A stretch of 64,000 nt of DNA from a bacterium (GCA_030432695.1 JAUILN010000003.1:186001-250000); one strand, 5' to 3'; counted from the stretch's first letter, positions 56,039-64,000 are shown. The notes: a model not told the origin generated them from the sequence alone. Program-made: numbers and translations.

Positions 56039-57231
56039 ATGCTCGGAAGAACGATCTGGCTGCACACCGCAGCGCTGCTTTGTGCGGCCGCCGCACTCCC
56101 CGCCCAGCGCACCTGGATCGTCAACGACCTGGGCGGACCTGGGGTCGATCACCAGACGTTCATGGCTGCGTACGACGCGGCGTCGTCCGGTGACACGATC
56201 ATCCTTGAGCCGGGGAGTGGTGGGGTTATCAGTTCCCGCGGCAGATCCAGAAGGGGCTGATCATCTTGGGTGCGGGTACCGCGCCCGTGCCGTTCGGGGG
56301 AGGTTCGAACGTCGGGCCGCTGGGTGCCGACGAGGTCTTCATCGCGGACAACCTCGATGGGCGGACCTACTTCGGCATCGCCGGAGGCTTCCGCTTCGAA
56401 CGGTGTGACGGCCTGGTGGTCGTCAGTCGCTTCGAAGGTCGCTCGGCCGGGGGATTGGATCTTGGTGCGGTCGACTGCGCGCGAGTGGTCTTCGTGGATT
56501 GCGCGACCTTCTCTTCGCCGGGACCTCTGCTGATTCAGAGGTCTCATGCGACCCTCGTGGACTGTGAGTCTATCTCGCCGTTGAACGGCTACGTCTTTCC
56601 ATGGCTCGGCCCAGGTTCCGCTGTGTATGTCGACGAGAGGTCGGTGGACTTCGTCGGCGGCTACTACCAGGGCGGGGATGAGATCATCAGGATGGAGCCG
56701 TTCTTCTACTACCTGGATGCCGAGTCGGCCGTTGCCGTCAGCTCGGGTTCCTCGGTGCGCGCTTCCGAGGGGGCAGTGTTCGTCGGTGGTGACGGCAACT
56801 ATTCGCCGGATGGCTACGGCATCACGGTTGCCGCCTCCACCGTGCCAGTCGTTGTTGATCTCAGCGTGCTCACGACGACCCGATTCCCGACAGGCCGCCG
56901 TGAGCTGACCTCTCTGACCGCGGGTGTTCCGTTGCGCGGAGCGTCCTTCCCTGTCCGCGCCGTCGGCCCGCGCAACTCCCTGGTAACCGTCTTCGCGTCG
57001 CTGCCGAGCCCGACCTCACCGCTCGACACGAGCATCGGCCGCATCGTCGTCGATCCCGTGCACCACGTGGTGGCCGGTGCCGGGCTGGTCGACGCGCAGC
57101 GGAAGTGGACGACCGTGGTGTCGGTGCCGGCGCAGGTCCCGGAGTCGCTGACCCTGATCTGGCAGGCGGTTTCGTTGAACCAGGCTGGCGCCTTCGAGAT
57201 TGGCTCGCCGACCGCGACGGTGGTGCGCTGA
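56039..57231 (+). pseudogene. Secreted beta-helix-like protein (copy B2), single frameshift
   Basis: The ATG at 56039 begins a signal peptide ending CAAAALPAQ, then TWIVNDLGGPGVDHQTFMAA and YDAASSGDTIILEPGSG, closely matching B1. The frame is lost just before 56227: the first frame runs out at a TGA at 56258-56260, while the continuation YQFPRQIQKGLIILGAGTAP lies in another frame and stays open to 57231 (about 335 codons). A single missing base (or two extra) in GTGGGGTTATCAG explains it. The downstream part retains all features of B1, including DLSVLTTTRFPTGRRELTSL and TLIWQAVSLNQAGAFEIGSP. It may be a very recent inactivation or a sequencing error in a G-run. Confidence 0.8.
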
Positions 57232-57288
57232 TCTGCATTCGCTGCTCGAGTCGGGCAGCCGGTGCTTGTGGCTGAGGTCGGGGTTTTG

Positions 57289-57313
57289 CCAACTGGTGCC
57301 TCGCACCGGTTGG
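57289..57313. repeat. Imperfect palindrome downstream of B2
   Basis: CCAAC-T-GGTGC-CTC-GCACC-G-GTTGG forms a ten-pair hairpin with one opposed T/G in the stem. It lies 58 bases after the B2 stop in a convergent intergenic region and might terminate transcription, though no T-tract follows on either strand. Confidence 0.4.
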
Positions 57314-57397
57314 AGAAACTCGGTCGTCCAGGACTGTGCGCCGATGGGACTGCGTCGTCGCGTGCCAGCTCTGGATCGTGGGCCGGAAGTCCCGGTC

Positions 57398-57430
57398 TTT
57401 CGCAGTCGGTGCCAGGCACGGTCAGCGAAA
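57398..57430. repeat. REP-like hairpin element, copy 1
   Basis: The unit is TTTCGC - 5 bases - GTGCCAGGCAC - 5 bases - GCGAAA: outer inverted arms of six bases and a central palindrome GTGCC-A-GGCAC (57409-57419). A second copy with the same spacing lies at 57474-57506. The GTGCC/GGCAC core resembles REP-type palindromes spread through many genomes, often by RAYT transposases. Confidence 0.7.
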
Positions 57431-57473
57431 CGACGAGGTCGGCGGAGTTGGCGGACCAGGCATCCGCTCGTGG

Positions 57474-57506
57474 TTTCGCAAACCGTGCCAGGCACCCACA
57501 GCGAAA
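57474..57506. repeat. REP-like hairpin element, copy 2
   Basis: Same design as 57398-57430: TTTCGC, five bases, GTGCCAGGCAC (57485-57495), five bases, GCGAAA. The five-base spacers differ between copies (AAACC/CCACA here), while the arms and core are identical, which argues for conserved structure. The start-to-start distance is 76 bases. Confidence 0.7.
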
Positions 57507-57513
57507 GGCGTCC

Positions 57514-57732
57514 CTATTTCTGTTGGGACTTGAGCCATTGCACCTCGTTGCGCGCCTCGCCGAGCCAGTCGACGAGGTAGCGGACCTGGTCGCCGAGGTC
57601 GCGGCGGGCGTCGATCTCGTGGTGTAGCTTGTCGGCGAGCTCGCGTTCGCGGTCCAGGGCGGACTCGAGGCGGGCGAGGCGGGACTCGATGGCTTCGAGC
57701 TTGTGGAGGATGGTGTCGAGTTTGGCTTCCAT
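57514..57732 (-). CDS. Small coiled-coil protein
   Basis: This is a 72-residue protein from the ATG at 57732, 14 bases after the glycosyltransferase stop. Heptad-like leucines run through most of it (MEAKLDTILHKLEAIESRLA, RLESALDRERELADKLHHEI), with a Trp-containing end (YLVDWLGEARNEVQWLKSQQ). No family is recognised. Its place at the end of the glycosyltransferase run suggests a shared transcript, and it may be a scaffold or oligomerisation partner. Confidence 0.7.
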   Translation of the reverse strand: MEAKLDTILHKLEAIESRLARLESALDRERELADKLHHEIDARRDLGDQVRYLVDWLGEARNEVQWLKSQQK

Positions 57733-57746
57733 CCGGGAGCGTTCCT

Positions 57747-58718
57747 TCAGATGCCGCGGTGCAGCAGGCGGTCGAGGTGGCGGAAGCGGGCGGCGTGGGG
57801 ACCGTTCATGAGCTGCTCGCTGTTGGCGCCGAGATACATGCCCAGCGAGGCCCAGTGGGCGTAGCCGCGAGCCCATTGGCGGAGCGGCTGTTTGCGTGCT
57901 TCGGGGAGGTCGAGCTCGTCGACCATGCGGACGTATTCCTTCCGACCCCAGGCCACCGCGTCGCGGTAGTTCTCCCATTTCGGCAGCAGGTGCACGTCGA
58001 ACAGGTCGCGGAGGTTCTGGTGGTCGCAATAGATCCGCTTGCCCTCGTCGCGGGGTTCGCGGTTGTGGCTGTGGATCACCGCACTCCTGGCCTGGAAGAC
58101 GATCTTCCAACCGGCCAGGATCAGCTTCTTGCCGAAGGCGACGTCTTCGCCGAAGGGCCGGGAGCCGAAGCGGTGGTCCTGCCAGGCGGCCTTGCGCACC
58201 GAGCCGGCGACGTTGTCGTAGGCGCAGGTCTGCAGGCGCTGCATGGGTTCGAGGGCCTCGAACTCGGCGGGGGACGCGCATTGCTGGACGGTCGGCTCGT
58301 CCTTGCCGGCGGTCCACTCGCTCAGGCGGCGCTTGATGAACGGGTTGCAGTCGTCGCGGGGGATCTGCTTGCAGTAGGCGGCGCCGACCTGCGGGTCGTC
58401 GTAGCTCGAGAGCAGGGCGGGCAGCCAGTTGTCGTCGGCGGGCAATGCGTCCTGGGTCAGCAGCACCGCGATCTCGCCCTGCGCCCGCTCCACCATCGCG
58501 TCGCGGGTGCGGCCGTGGTCGAAGTCCTTCTGCGGGATCACCGTGACGTCGAAGCCGTGGGCCTGCAGCGTGGCGACGGTGTCGTCCTTGGAGCCGGAGT
58601 CGATCGCGAGGCGCTCGAGCTGGTCGGCGCCGGGCTGGCGGTCGACGGCGTCGAGGACCCGGCCGAGGAGTTCACCCCCGTTCCAGGTGGGGATGCAGAG
58701 GGTGGCCTTGGGCGTCAT
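57747..58718 (-). CDS. Family 2 glycosyltransferase, rhamnosyltransferase-like
   Basis: This is a 323-residue protein without membrane segments. The GT-A nucleotide-binding half shows TLCIPTWNGGELLGRVLDAV, the strand LAIDSGSKDDTVATLQAHGF and the DxD-like region GEIAVLLTQDALPADDNWLP. The acceptor half has AGSVRKAAWQDHRFGSRPFG with EDVAFGKKLILAGW, the ED(V)-type catalytic motif, followed by AVIHSHNREP. The pattern resembles dTDP-rhamnosyl transferases, which add sugars to cell-surface glycans. It overlaps the upstream GT4 gene by 4 bases, so both probably act in the same pathway. Confidence 0.9.
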   Translation of the reverse strand: MTPKATLCIPTWNGGELLGRVLDAVDRQPGADQLERLAIDSGSKDDTVATLQAHGFDVTVIPQKDFDHGRTRDAMVERAQGEIAVLLTQDALPADDNWLPALLSSYDDPQVGAAYCKQIPRDDCNPFIKRRLSEWTAGKDEPTVQQCASPAEFEALEPMQRLQTCAYDNVAGSVRKAAWQDHRFGSRPFGEDVAFGKKLILAGWKIVFQARSAVIHSHNREPRDEGKRIYCDHQNLRDLFDVHLLPKWENYRDAVAWGRKEYVRMVDELDLPEARKQPLRQWARGYAHWASLGMYLGANSEQLMNGPHAARFRHLDRLLHRGI

Positions 58719-60073
58719 GGGTTGGGCTTCCTGGCGGCGGCGCGGATGCGCTCGTGCACGGCTTCGATCTCCACCGCGTTGTCCTGGATCGACTTCACGG
58801 CCGGGGTGGCCTGGGCATAGCGGGCGAGGCGGTCGGGTTCGGCGGCAAGGCGCACCAGCCGGCGCGCGAGGTCGGCGGAGTCACCGGGTGCGAACAGCTC
58901 GCCGTCGACTTCGTCGTGGACCAGCTCCGACAGACCGCCGAGGTCGCTGGCCAGCACCGGCACGCCGGCGGCGAAGGCTTCGAGCATCACGAAGGGGGTG
59001 TTCTCGTACCAGAGCGACGGCACCACCAGCAGGTCGAGGGACGCCAGGGTGCGGCCGAGCTCCTGACGGGGGAACGGACCGGGGAAGTGGATCCGCGGGT
59101 CGGTGGCGGCGCGCTCGGCGAGTGGGCGGGAGTAGTCGGGGAAGTCTTCGAGGCGGCCGAAGACCTGCAGTTCGAGGTCGGCGTCGCGGGCGGCGAGCAC
59201 CGCGTCGATCAGCACGTGGGTGCCCTTGTGGGGCGCGATCGAGCCGACGAAGCCGAGGCGCAGCGGGGCGTTCTCTTGGCGGGGTGCGCGCCCGGCGCCG
59301 GCCAGCCGGGCAGGATCGACGCCGTAGGTCAGCACCTCGACCCGGTCGTCGGGGTAGCCGTTGGCGACGAAGCGCTGCTTCAGGAACCGCGAGGGTGCCA
59401 GGATCGCGTCGGCGCCGAGCAGCGCGTCGCGCAGCACGCGTGGCCGTTCGAACAGGGTCGCGGCGCGCGCAACCCGCGAGTTGCGGTTGGCGGCGGAGCC
59501 GGCGGGCAGCAGGGCGTGGACCTTCTGCAGCGGCTCCATCAGGTCGAGGCGCCCGAGGTCGCTGGCGAGGTCGCCGCGCACGCAGGCGATGCAGCCGAGA
59601 CCGCCCTCGGGCGGGCCGTCGCAGAGCGCGCCGTCGGGACGCAGCAGGGTCACCGCCGGGCAGAGGAACCAGAAGTCCATCAGGTGGACCGCCAGCGGGA
59701 TGTCGAGGGCGCGCGCCTCGGCCAGCAGGTCGACGCCGAGGTAGCGGACGTGGAAGGCGTGGACCACGTCGGGCCGGAGCTGCTCGAGGTGGCGGCGGAA
59801 GCGCTCGGCGACGAACGGGTGGCGGTACTCCATCCGCTCGAAGTCGCGGTCCAGGTGGTACCAGAAGCGCAGCCGATACACGGCCAGTCCTTCGACCTCT
59901 TCTTCGGTCGTCTCGAAGAACGGCGTGCGCTCGGCGAAGTCGGGCTCCAGCGCCACCACCGAGACCTCGTGGCCGCGGGCCTGCAGCTCCAGCGCGACCG
60001 CCAGCACGTACTGCTCGGTGCCGGTGAAGTAGCGCGGCAGGAACTGGTGGACGACGAGGACGATGCGGGCCAT
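58715..60073 (-). CDS. Family 4 glycosyltransferase (GT-B fold)
   Basis: This is a 452-residue protein. The N-terminal Rossmann half starts ARIVLVVHQFLPRYFTGTEQ then YVLAVALELQARGHEVSVVA, the acceptor-side hallmark. The C-terminal donor half has RLGFVGSIAPHKGTHVLIDA, then IHFPGPFPRQELGRTLASLD, then LLVVPSLWYENTPFVMLEAF with AAGVPVLASDLGGLSELV, the E-x7-E region of GT4. A Cys-rich stretch (about residues 135-165: FLCPAVTLLRPDGALCDG, then GGLGCIACVRGD) is found in a subset of these enzymes. It probably works with the GT2 enzyme on an exported glycan. Divergent from trmK, separated by 57 bases. Confidence 0.92.
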   Translation of the reverse strand: MARIVLVVHQFLPRYFTGTEQYVLAVALELQARGHEVSVVALEPDFAERTPFFETTEEEVEGLAVYRLRFWYHLDRDFERMEYRHPFVAERFRRHLEQLRPDVVHAFHVRYLGVDLLAEARALDIPLAVHLMDFWFLCPAVTLLRPDGALCDGPPEGGLGCIACVRGDLASDLGRLDLMEPLQKVHALLPAGSAANRNSRVARAATLFERPRVLRDALLGADAILAPSRFLKQRFVANGYPDDRVEVLTYGVDPARLAGAGRAPRQENAPLRLGFVGSIAPHKGTHVLIDAVLAARDADLELQVFGRLEDFPDYSRPLAERAATDPRIHFPGPFPRQELGRTLASLDLLVVPSLWYENTPFVMLEAFAAGVPVLASDLGGLSELVHDEVDGELFAPGDSADLARRLVRLAAEPDRLARYAQATPAVKSIQDNAVEIEAVHERIRAAARKPNP

Positions 60074-60130
60074 CGGCAGGGCGCGAGCGTAGCGGGTGGT
60101 CGAACCGGGTTGCTACCATCGACCGGCTCG

Positions 60131-60823
60131 ATGGGTCTGCGTCTCGACACCTTGCTGGCGGCGATTCCGCCCGACGCTGCGCTGCTCGACGTGGGCGCCG
60201 ACCACGGGCTCTTGGCGGTGGCGCATGCGCGCCGCGATCCGCGAGCGCGGGCGATCGCCTCGGACCTGCGGCCGGCGCCTCTGGCCGGCGCCGCGCGGCT
60301 GATCGGCGAGTCCGGCCTGCAGGCCCGGGTGACGACCCGGCTGGGTGACGGCCTGTCGGTGGTCGAGCCTGGCGACGTCGATGCGGTCTGCGCGGCGGGC
60401 TTCGGTGGCGCGGAGATCGCGCGGGTTCTCGACGCGGGGCGCGCGGTGCTGGCGGCCGGCGTCGGTCGTGTCGTGGTGCAGCCGCTCGGAGCGGAGCCCG
60501 CGCTGCGCCGCACGCTGCGCGATCTCGGCCTGCATCTGCTCGCCGAGCACTTCGTTCACGATTCCGGGTTCGACTACATCATCGAGGTCGCGGCTCCCGG
60601 CGAAGGCGCCGATCCTGCCTACGACGCGGCCGGAGTCGACGACGAGGTCGCGGTCCTGGTCGGGCCGCTGCTGCTGCGCGATCGGCCACCCGGGCTGTAC
60701 GAGTGGGTCGATGCGCGGCGTGCGCACGCGGCTCGCGTTGCGGTCAGCAGTGCCGGGTCGCCGCGCGCCGGGTTCACGCGACAACGTCTTGCCCAGTGGG
60801 AGGCCGCGCTCGCGGCGTGGTGA
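60131..60823 (+). CDS. trmK: tRNA (adenine(22)-N1)-methyltransferase
   Basis: This is a 230-residue protein from the ATG at 60131. The COG2384/TrmK pattern is clear: MGLRLDTLLAAIPPDAALLD then VGADHGLLAVAHARRDPRAR for SAM binding, SDLRPAPLAGAARLIGESGL, TTRLGDGLSVVEPGDVDAVC, and the specific strand AAGFGGAEIARVLDAGRAVL. The C-terminal part (VVVQPLGAEPALRRTLRDLG then LHLLAEHFVHDSGFDYIIEV) also fits. The enzyme methylates N1 of A22 in tRNA. In many bacteria trmK sits beside the nif3-like gene; here the Nif3 gene lies 2.4 kb away with two genes between. Confidence 0.85.
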   Translation: MGLRLDTLLAAIPPDAALLDVGADHGLLAVAHARRDPRARAIASDLRPAPLAGAARLIGESGLQARVTTRLGDGLSVVEPGDVDAVCAAGFGGAEIARVLDAGRAVLAAGVGRVVVQPLGAEPALRRTLRDLGLHLLAEHFVHDSGFDYIIEVAAPGEGADPAYDAAGVDDEVAVLVGPLLLRDRPPGLYEWVDARRAHAARVAVSSAGSPRAGFTRQRLAQWEAALAAW

Positions 60824-61042
60824 GGCCACGCTCAACCGGAGCCCCGCCATGAGCCGAGAAGAGGACGTCCGACCGTCCGGAATCGGGAACGGACAGAACG
60901 TTTGTCAGGGCTCGTCCGTCTGACCCCGCGACGGCCGCTGGTCGTTCCCTCCGCGCCCGATCTGCCGCACCTCGCGACGCTGCTCGCCTCGCGTCCGCGG
61001 TCCTGCCCACCGAATCCGCTGCCGCCCACGGCACCCTGCCCC

Positions 61043-62545
61043 ATGCGCTCCCTCCTTCTACTACTCCTGGCGACCTGCGCTCCTGCGCTCGGCGTCGCCG
61101 CCCAGTCCGGGATCTACGTCGATCCCGTGAACGGCCTGGATGCGGTCGATCGGGGTAGCCCGGCCGCGCCCTATCGCTCGTTGACCTTCGCTGTGGCCGA
61201 TTCGGCGAGCGCGATCTCGCCAACCTTCGTGCTTCGTCCCGGCACGTACGGTGCAGCGAGTGGCGAGGAGTTTCCTGTTCGCCTCCCCGACCTGTGCCGG
61301 GTCGAGATCGACAGCCGGGTCATCGCCCCCGACTCGCGCAGCGTCGTGCTCGACCCGCCGCAGGGCGGGGTGGCCGCTTTCCTGTTCGCGCCGGCTCGGA
61401 CCGGGTTCGCGACGCTGAAGGGGCTGTCGATCCGCAATGGCCGCCTCCTCGACGTCGTCGCCCGGGGTGCCACGAGCTTTCCGTTCGTGACGGTGGAGGA
61501 CTGCGCGGTGCGCGACCTTGCGGCTGGCTCCGCGCCCGGTGCCTGCCTCGACGCCCTGGTCGAGGGTGGCGCGGTGCTGACGCTGTACGTGCGCGGGGCG
61601 GAGTTGGAGTCGTACGGCGAGGGCTGCCTCGCAGTCGACGTGGCGGCAGGCAGTGCCTGTCAGCTGCGTTTCGATCGCTGCCGCTTCGAGGGCGGCGACG
61701 CAGTCCTCGACCTGGATGGTCGGCTGGGTGGCGTCGGGGTCGCGACTCTACGGGCCTGTGAGGTCCTCCGCGGCCGAACCGCTGGCATCCGTTCGCAGAC
61801 CGATCGGGGGGCCGACCTGGTGATCGAGCTGGAGCACGTGCTGGTCGCGGATTGCGGCCACGCACCGGTGACCGGCTCGTCGGGTGCTGCGCTGCTGGCG
61901 ATCGACGCCGGGGGCGGCCTGTTCCCGCGGCACGAGGTCTTCAACTCGATCCTGGTGGGCAACGCCGCGGATGCTCCGGTGGGCGGGCTGGGCTGCACGT
62001 TCGGCACCAACCTGGTCGAGCAGGCGGACCTGGCGAACCTCGGTGGCAACCAGCTCGGCACCGCGCGGTTCGTCGATTCGTCCGTCGGCAACTACCGACT
62101 GCTCCCCAATTCACTCGCGGTCGACGCGGCTGATGGCAGCGCGACGACTCTGTTCGTGGACCGCGATGGAGAGCCGCGCGGTTGGCACGGCGAGCGCCCC
62201 GACCTCGGTCCGGACGAGATGCACCTGCATTCGGTTCATCTGGAGACCGACTCGGCACTCGGCTCGGTCTGGGAGTTCGTGGTCCGCACGTATCCCGGCG
62301 CGCAGTTCGGCCTGTTGGTGGGCCAGGTCGCCGGCGCCGCGCCGTTCGGTGCCGGTCTTCCGCACCTCGACGGCGCGGTGTTCGCGCCTGGGCTCGGTGG
62401 GTTCGCCGATGTCGACGGCATAGGGCGCGCGTCGCTGCCGGTGCCAGGCGATCCGGCGCTGCTCGGGCTGGCCCTTCACTGGCAGCCGGTGGTCTCGGTG
62501 CTGCCGTTCTGGGGCGCGAACTCGCTGCGCACGGTTCTGCGTTGA
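61043..62545 (+). CDS. Secreted right-handed beta-helix protein
   Basis: This is a 500-residue protein; the ATG at 61043 gives a textbook signal peptide (SLLLLLLATCAPALGVAAQ, Gln at +1). The mature start SGIYVDPVNGLDAVDRGSPA then APYRSLTFAVADSAS is the DUF1565 opening, followed by a parallel beta-helix (FVTVEDCAVRDLAAGSAPGA; LRFDRCRFEGGDAVLDL; IELEHVLVADCGHAPVTGSS) and the closing block VGNYRLLPNSLAVDAADGS-like (SSVGNYRLLPNSLAVDAADG). The last 100 residues resemble the shared module (LPVPGDPALLGLALHWQPVV). No lyase catalytic residues are recognised, so it may bind or cleave polysaccharide. Same general family as B1/B2. Confidence 0.88.
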   Translation: MRSLLLLLLATCAPALGVAAQSGIYVDPVNGLDAVDRGSPAAPYRSLTFAVADSASAISPTFVLRPGTYGAASGEEFPVRLPDLCRVEIDSRVIAPDSRSVVLDPPQGGVAAFLFAPARTGFATLKGLSIRNGRLLDVVARGATSFPFVTVEDCAVRDLAAGSAPGACLDALVEGGAVLTLYVRGAELESYGEGCLAVDVAAGSACQLRFDRCRFEGGDAVLDLDGRLGGVGVATLRACEVLRGRTAGIRSQTDRGADLVIELEHVLVADCGHAPVTGSSGAALLAIDAGGGLFPRHEVFNSILVGNAADAPVGGLGCTFGTNLVEQADLANLGGNQLGTARFVDSSVGNYRLLPNSLAVDAADGSATTLFVDRDGEPRGWHGERPDLGPDEMHLHSVHLETDSALGSVWEFVVRTYPGAQFGLLVGQVAGAAPFGAGLPHLDGAVFAPGLGGFADVDGIGRASLPVPGDPALLGLALHWQPVVSVLPFWGANSLRTVLR

Positions 62546-62564
62546 GCGCCCGCGATCGGGCCTG

Positions 62565-63218
62565 TCAGCCGCTCAGCCGCTCGACCACGTGCCGGTGACC
62601 GTGCTCGCCGGCGAGATCGACCGCCTTGCGGCCGTCGTCGCTGGTCTTCTCGGGATCGGCTCCGCGGCGCAGCAGCAGCTCGACGAGGTCGAGGTCGCCG
62701 CGGCGGGCCGCTCCGTGCAGAGGGGTCCAACCGCCGCGTTGGACCGCGTCCGGATCGGCACCGGATTGCAGCAGGAGCTGTGCGACCCGCACCGAGCCGG
62801 CGGCGACCGCGCTGTGCAGTGGACGGACCAACGACGGGTTGGCGGCGACCGCGTCGACGGGCGCGCCCTGGCGGAGCAGCCACTCGACCAGGTCGGGGTG
62901 GCCGAAGAACGCGGCCAGGTGCAGCGGCGTGAAGCCGTCGGGCGAGCGCGCGGTGATTGCGCTCGGCGCCTGACCGACCACCCCGGCGAGGTCGCCGAGC
63001 CGGCCGAGCGCGGTGACCTCCCAGACGTCCAGGCTGTCGACGAGTCCGAGCAGGTGCTGCGCCAGGTCGTTCTGCCGGTGGTAGAGCGCCAGCATCAGCA
63101 GCGAGAGCCCCTCGGGGTCGCGGGCGGTGGCGGAACTCGGGTCGGCGTCGACCGCGGCGCGGACGGTGTGCGGATCGCCGGCGCGCAGAGCTTCGAACAG
63201 CGCGAACGAGTCGGTCAT
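62565..63218 (-). CDS. Ankyrin-repeat protein
   Basis: This is a 217-residue cytosolic protein with about five ankyrin repeats. The clear ones are DGFTPLHLAAFFGHPDLVEW then LLRQGAPVDAVAANP, then RPLHSAVAAGSVRVAQLLLQ with SGADPDAVQRGG, then WTPLHGAARRGDLDLVELLL with RRGADPEKTSDDG, and a last KAVDLAGEHGHRHVVERL. An N-terminal divergent repeat reads FEALRAGDPHTVRAAVDADP. A protein-interaction role is expected; the partner is unknown. It is convergent with the beta-helix gene and 32 bases from the Nif3 gene on the same strand. Confidence 0.93.
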   Translation of the reverse strand: MTDSFALFEALRAGDPHTVRAAVDADPSSATARDPEGLSLLMLALYHRQNDLAQHLLGLVDSLDVWEVTALGRLGDLAGVVGQAPSAITARSPDGFTPLHLAAFFGHPDLVEWLLRQGAPVDAVAANPSLVRPLHSAVAAGSVRVAQLLLQSGADPDAVQRGGWTPLHGAARRGDLDLVELLLRRGADPEKTSDDGRKAVDLAGEHGHRHVVERLSG

Positions 63219-63250
63219 GGCGGCAGTCTACGCAGGCCGTGTCGCGGGGG

Positions 63251-64000
63251 TCAGATCGGTGCCAGTGGGTCGCGGTCGACCGCGCTGACGGTCCAGTCCA
63301 CGGCGTCGCCGAGTTCCGCGGCCAGTCGCTCACGGAAGCGGCCCAGGTAGCCGCGCTCGGTGTTGGTGTGCTCACACAGCACCACGCTGGTGCCGGCGTC
63401 GAGGGCGGCGAGCACGTCGTGGTGGCGCATCTCGCCGGTCCACCACAGGTCGGCCGGAGCCTGGGTCAGGACCGAACCCCCGGCGCCGGCGCAGAGCGCG
63501 ACCGTGCGGATCGGCTGCTGGTCCTGGGCGTGGCACGGGCTGGCGGCGAGCCGTACCGAGCCGAGGTCGAGGTGGCGTTTGATCGTGCGGACCAGGTCGA
63601 CCAGCGGGAGCGGAGTCTCGAGGGTCACCAGCCGACCCTGGCCGTGTGGGCTCTCGGGCGCCAGGGCTTCGATCGCAACGCGGTCGCCGGGGCCCAGCCC
63701 ATCGGCGAGCCAGTCGTTGACGCCGCCGTCGACCGCATCGAGCGCGGTGTGCGGCGAGTAGAGCGCGATGCCGGCGGCGACCGCGCGCAGCACGATGCGC
63801 TGTTTGGGATCGCGGGCCACCAGCCGCTTCATGCCGCCGAAGATCGGTGGATGGTAGGCGACGATCAGCTCGCAGTCGGCGGCGAGGGCCTCGTCGAGCA
63901 CGGCCTCGGTCAGGTCGATCGTCAGCAGGCCGCGTTGGATCGGGCGCCGGGGGAGGGTGTCGACCAGCAGGCCGACGTTGTCCCAGTCGGCCGCGAGTTC
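63251..64000 (-). CDS. Nif3-like dinuclear metal-centre protein, N-terminus off the window
   Basis: About 250 residues are visible; the frame is open to the right edge, where the sequence reads ELAADWDNVGLLVDTLPRRP, the conserved Nif3 start, so only some 20 residues are missing. Metal ligands are in LIVAYHPPIFGGMKRL and IALYSPHTALDAVDGGVNDW near the N-terminus, and in LWWTGEMRHHDVLAALDAG and VVLCEHTNTERGYLGRF near the C-terminus (the H-x3-E pair lies across these). Nif3/YqfO proteins are hexamers annotated as GTP cyclohydrolase 1 type 2-like, with no firm physiological role. No large middle insertion is present, so this is the short form. Confidence 0.93.
   Translation of the reverse strand, partial: ELAADWDNVGLLVDTLPRRPIQRGLLTIDLTEAVLDEALAADCELIVAYHPPIFGGMKRLVARDPKQRIVLRAVAAGIALYSPHTALDAVDGGVNDWLADGLGPGDRVAIEALAPESPHGQGRLVTLETPLPLVDLVRTIKRHLDLGSVRLAASPCHAQDQQPIRTVALCAGAGGSVLTQAPADLWWTGEMRHHDVLAALDAGTSVVLCEHTNTERGYLGRFRERLAAELGDAVDWTVSAVDRDPLAPI

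Noticed and set aside
57398..57506. Possible mini CRISPR array
   Set aside because: Only two copies, each internally palindromic with variable internal spacers, and no cas genes; the structure fits REP-like hairpins better.
58754..60130. Long plus-strand extension upstream of trmK
   Set aside because: It is antisense to the GT4 gene; TrmK homology begins right at the ATG at 60131.

Overview
The window is very GC-rich and densely coding (about 45 genes or gene remnants, mostly on the minus strand). No rRNA, tRNA, CRISPR, prophage or transposase was recognised. The gene content suggests a free-living, probably aquatic Planctomycetota-like bacterium: many large secreted FG-GAP and ELWxxDGT repeat proteins, right-handed beta-helix proteins, a GH95 fucosidase, a giant sulfatase/GH43 protein, and carboxypeptidase-regulatory-like proteins. 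This taxonomic guess is an inference from architecture, not a marker-gene result.

Layout. 1-14.1 kb: a partial amidohydrolase-like protein, a small DUF2911-like protein, an FG-GAP protein, an atypical pyruvate kinase, a GH95 alpha-L-fucosidase, a carboxypeptidase-regulatory-like protein and a second FG-GAP protein. 14.2-20.8 kb: a translationally overlapping operon tetR - outer-membrane factor - membrane-fusion protein - RND pump, with a palindromic candidate operator upstream. 20.9-28.5 kb: secreted proteins mixed with gene wreckage (a decayed ECF sigma factor with its downstream partner, a truncated second tetR carrying a copy of the operator, and a 24-codon relic of a GH43 paralogue). 28.5-32.8 kb: a 1426-residue sulfatase-sulfatase-GH43-lectin-like fusion, coupled to a membrane-anchored protein. 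32.9-39.1 kb: two tandem ELWxxDGT paralogues. 39.3-49.2 kb: housekeeping-type genes (DUF4287/DUF5655, radical SAM, ABC-2 exporter, class V aminotransferase, methyltransferase, DUF72, EEP phosphatase). 49.3-57.2 kb: a duplicated block of a helical-repeat-like protein (A) and a beta-helix protein (B), with one copy of each damaged and a triply frameshifted hydrolase/FG-GAP gene between them. 57.2-64 kb: a hairpin-repeat intergenic region, two glycosyltransferases with a small coiled-coil protein, TrmK, a beta-helix protein, an ankyrin protein and a partial Nif3 protein.

Two patterns run through the window. First, about eleven exported proteins end in what looks like one C-terminal module of about 120-130 residues with two conserved cysteines, whatever lies in front of it. 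Second, fifteen predicted signal peptides place Gln immediately after the likely signal-peptidase site (A-x-A then Q). This is the arrangement known as the Q-rule in Bacteroidetes and would give pyroglutamate N-termini. Together they suggest a dedicated export/maturation route for the surface proteome. All domain calls come from reading motifs, without database searches.
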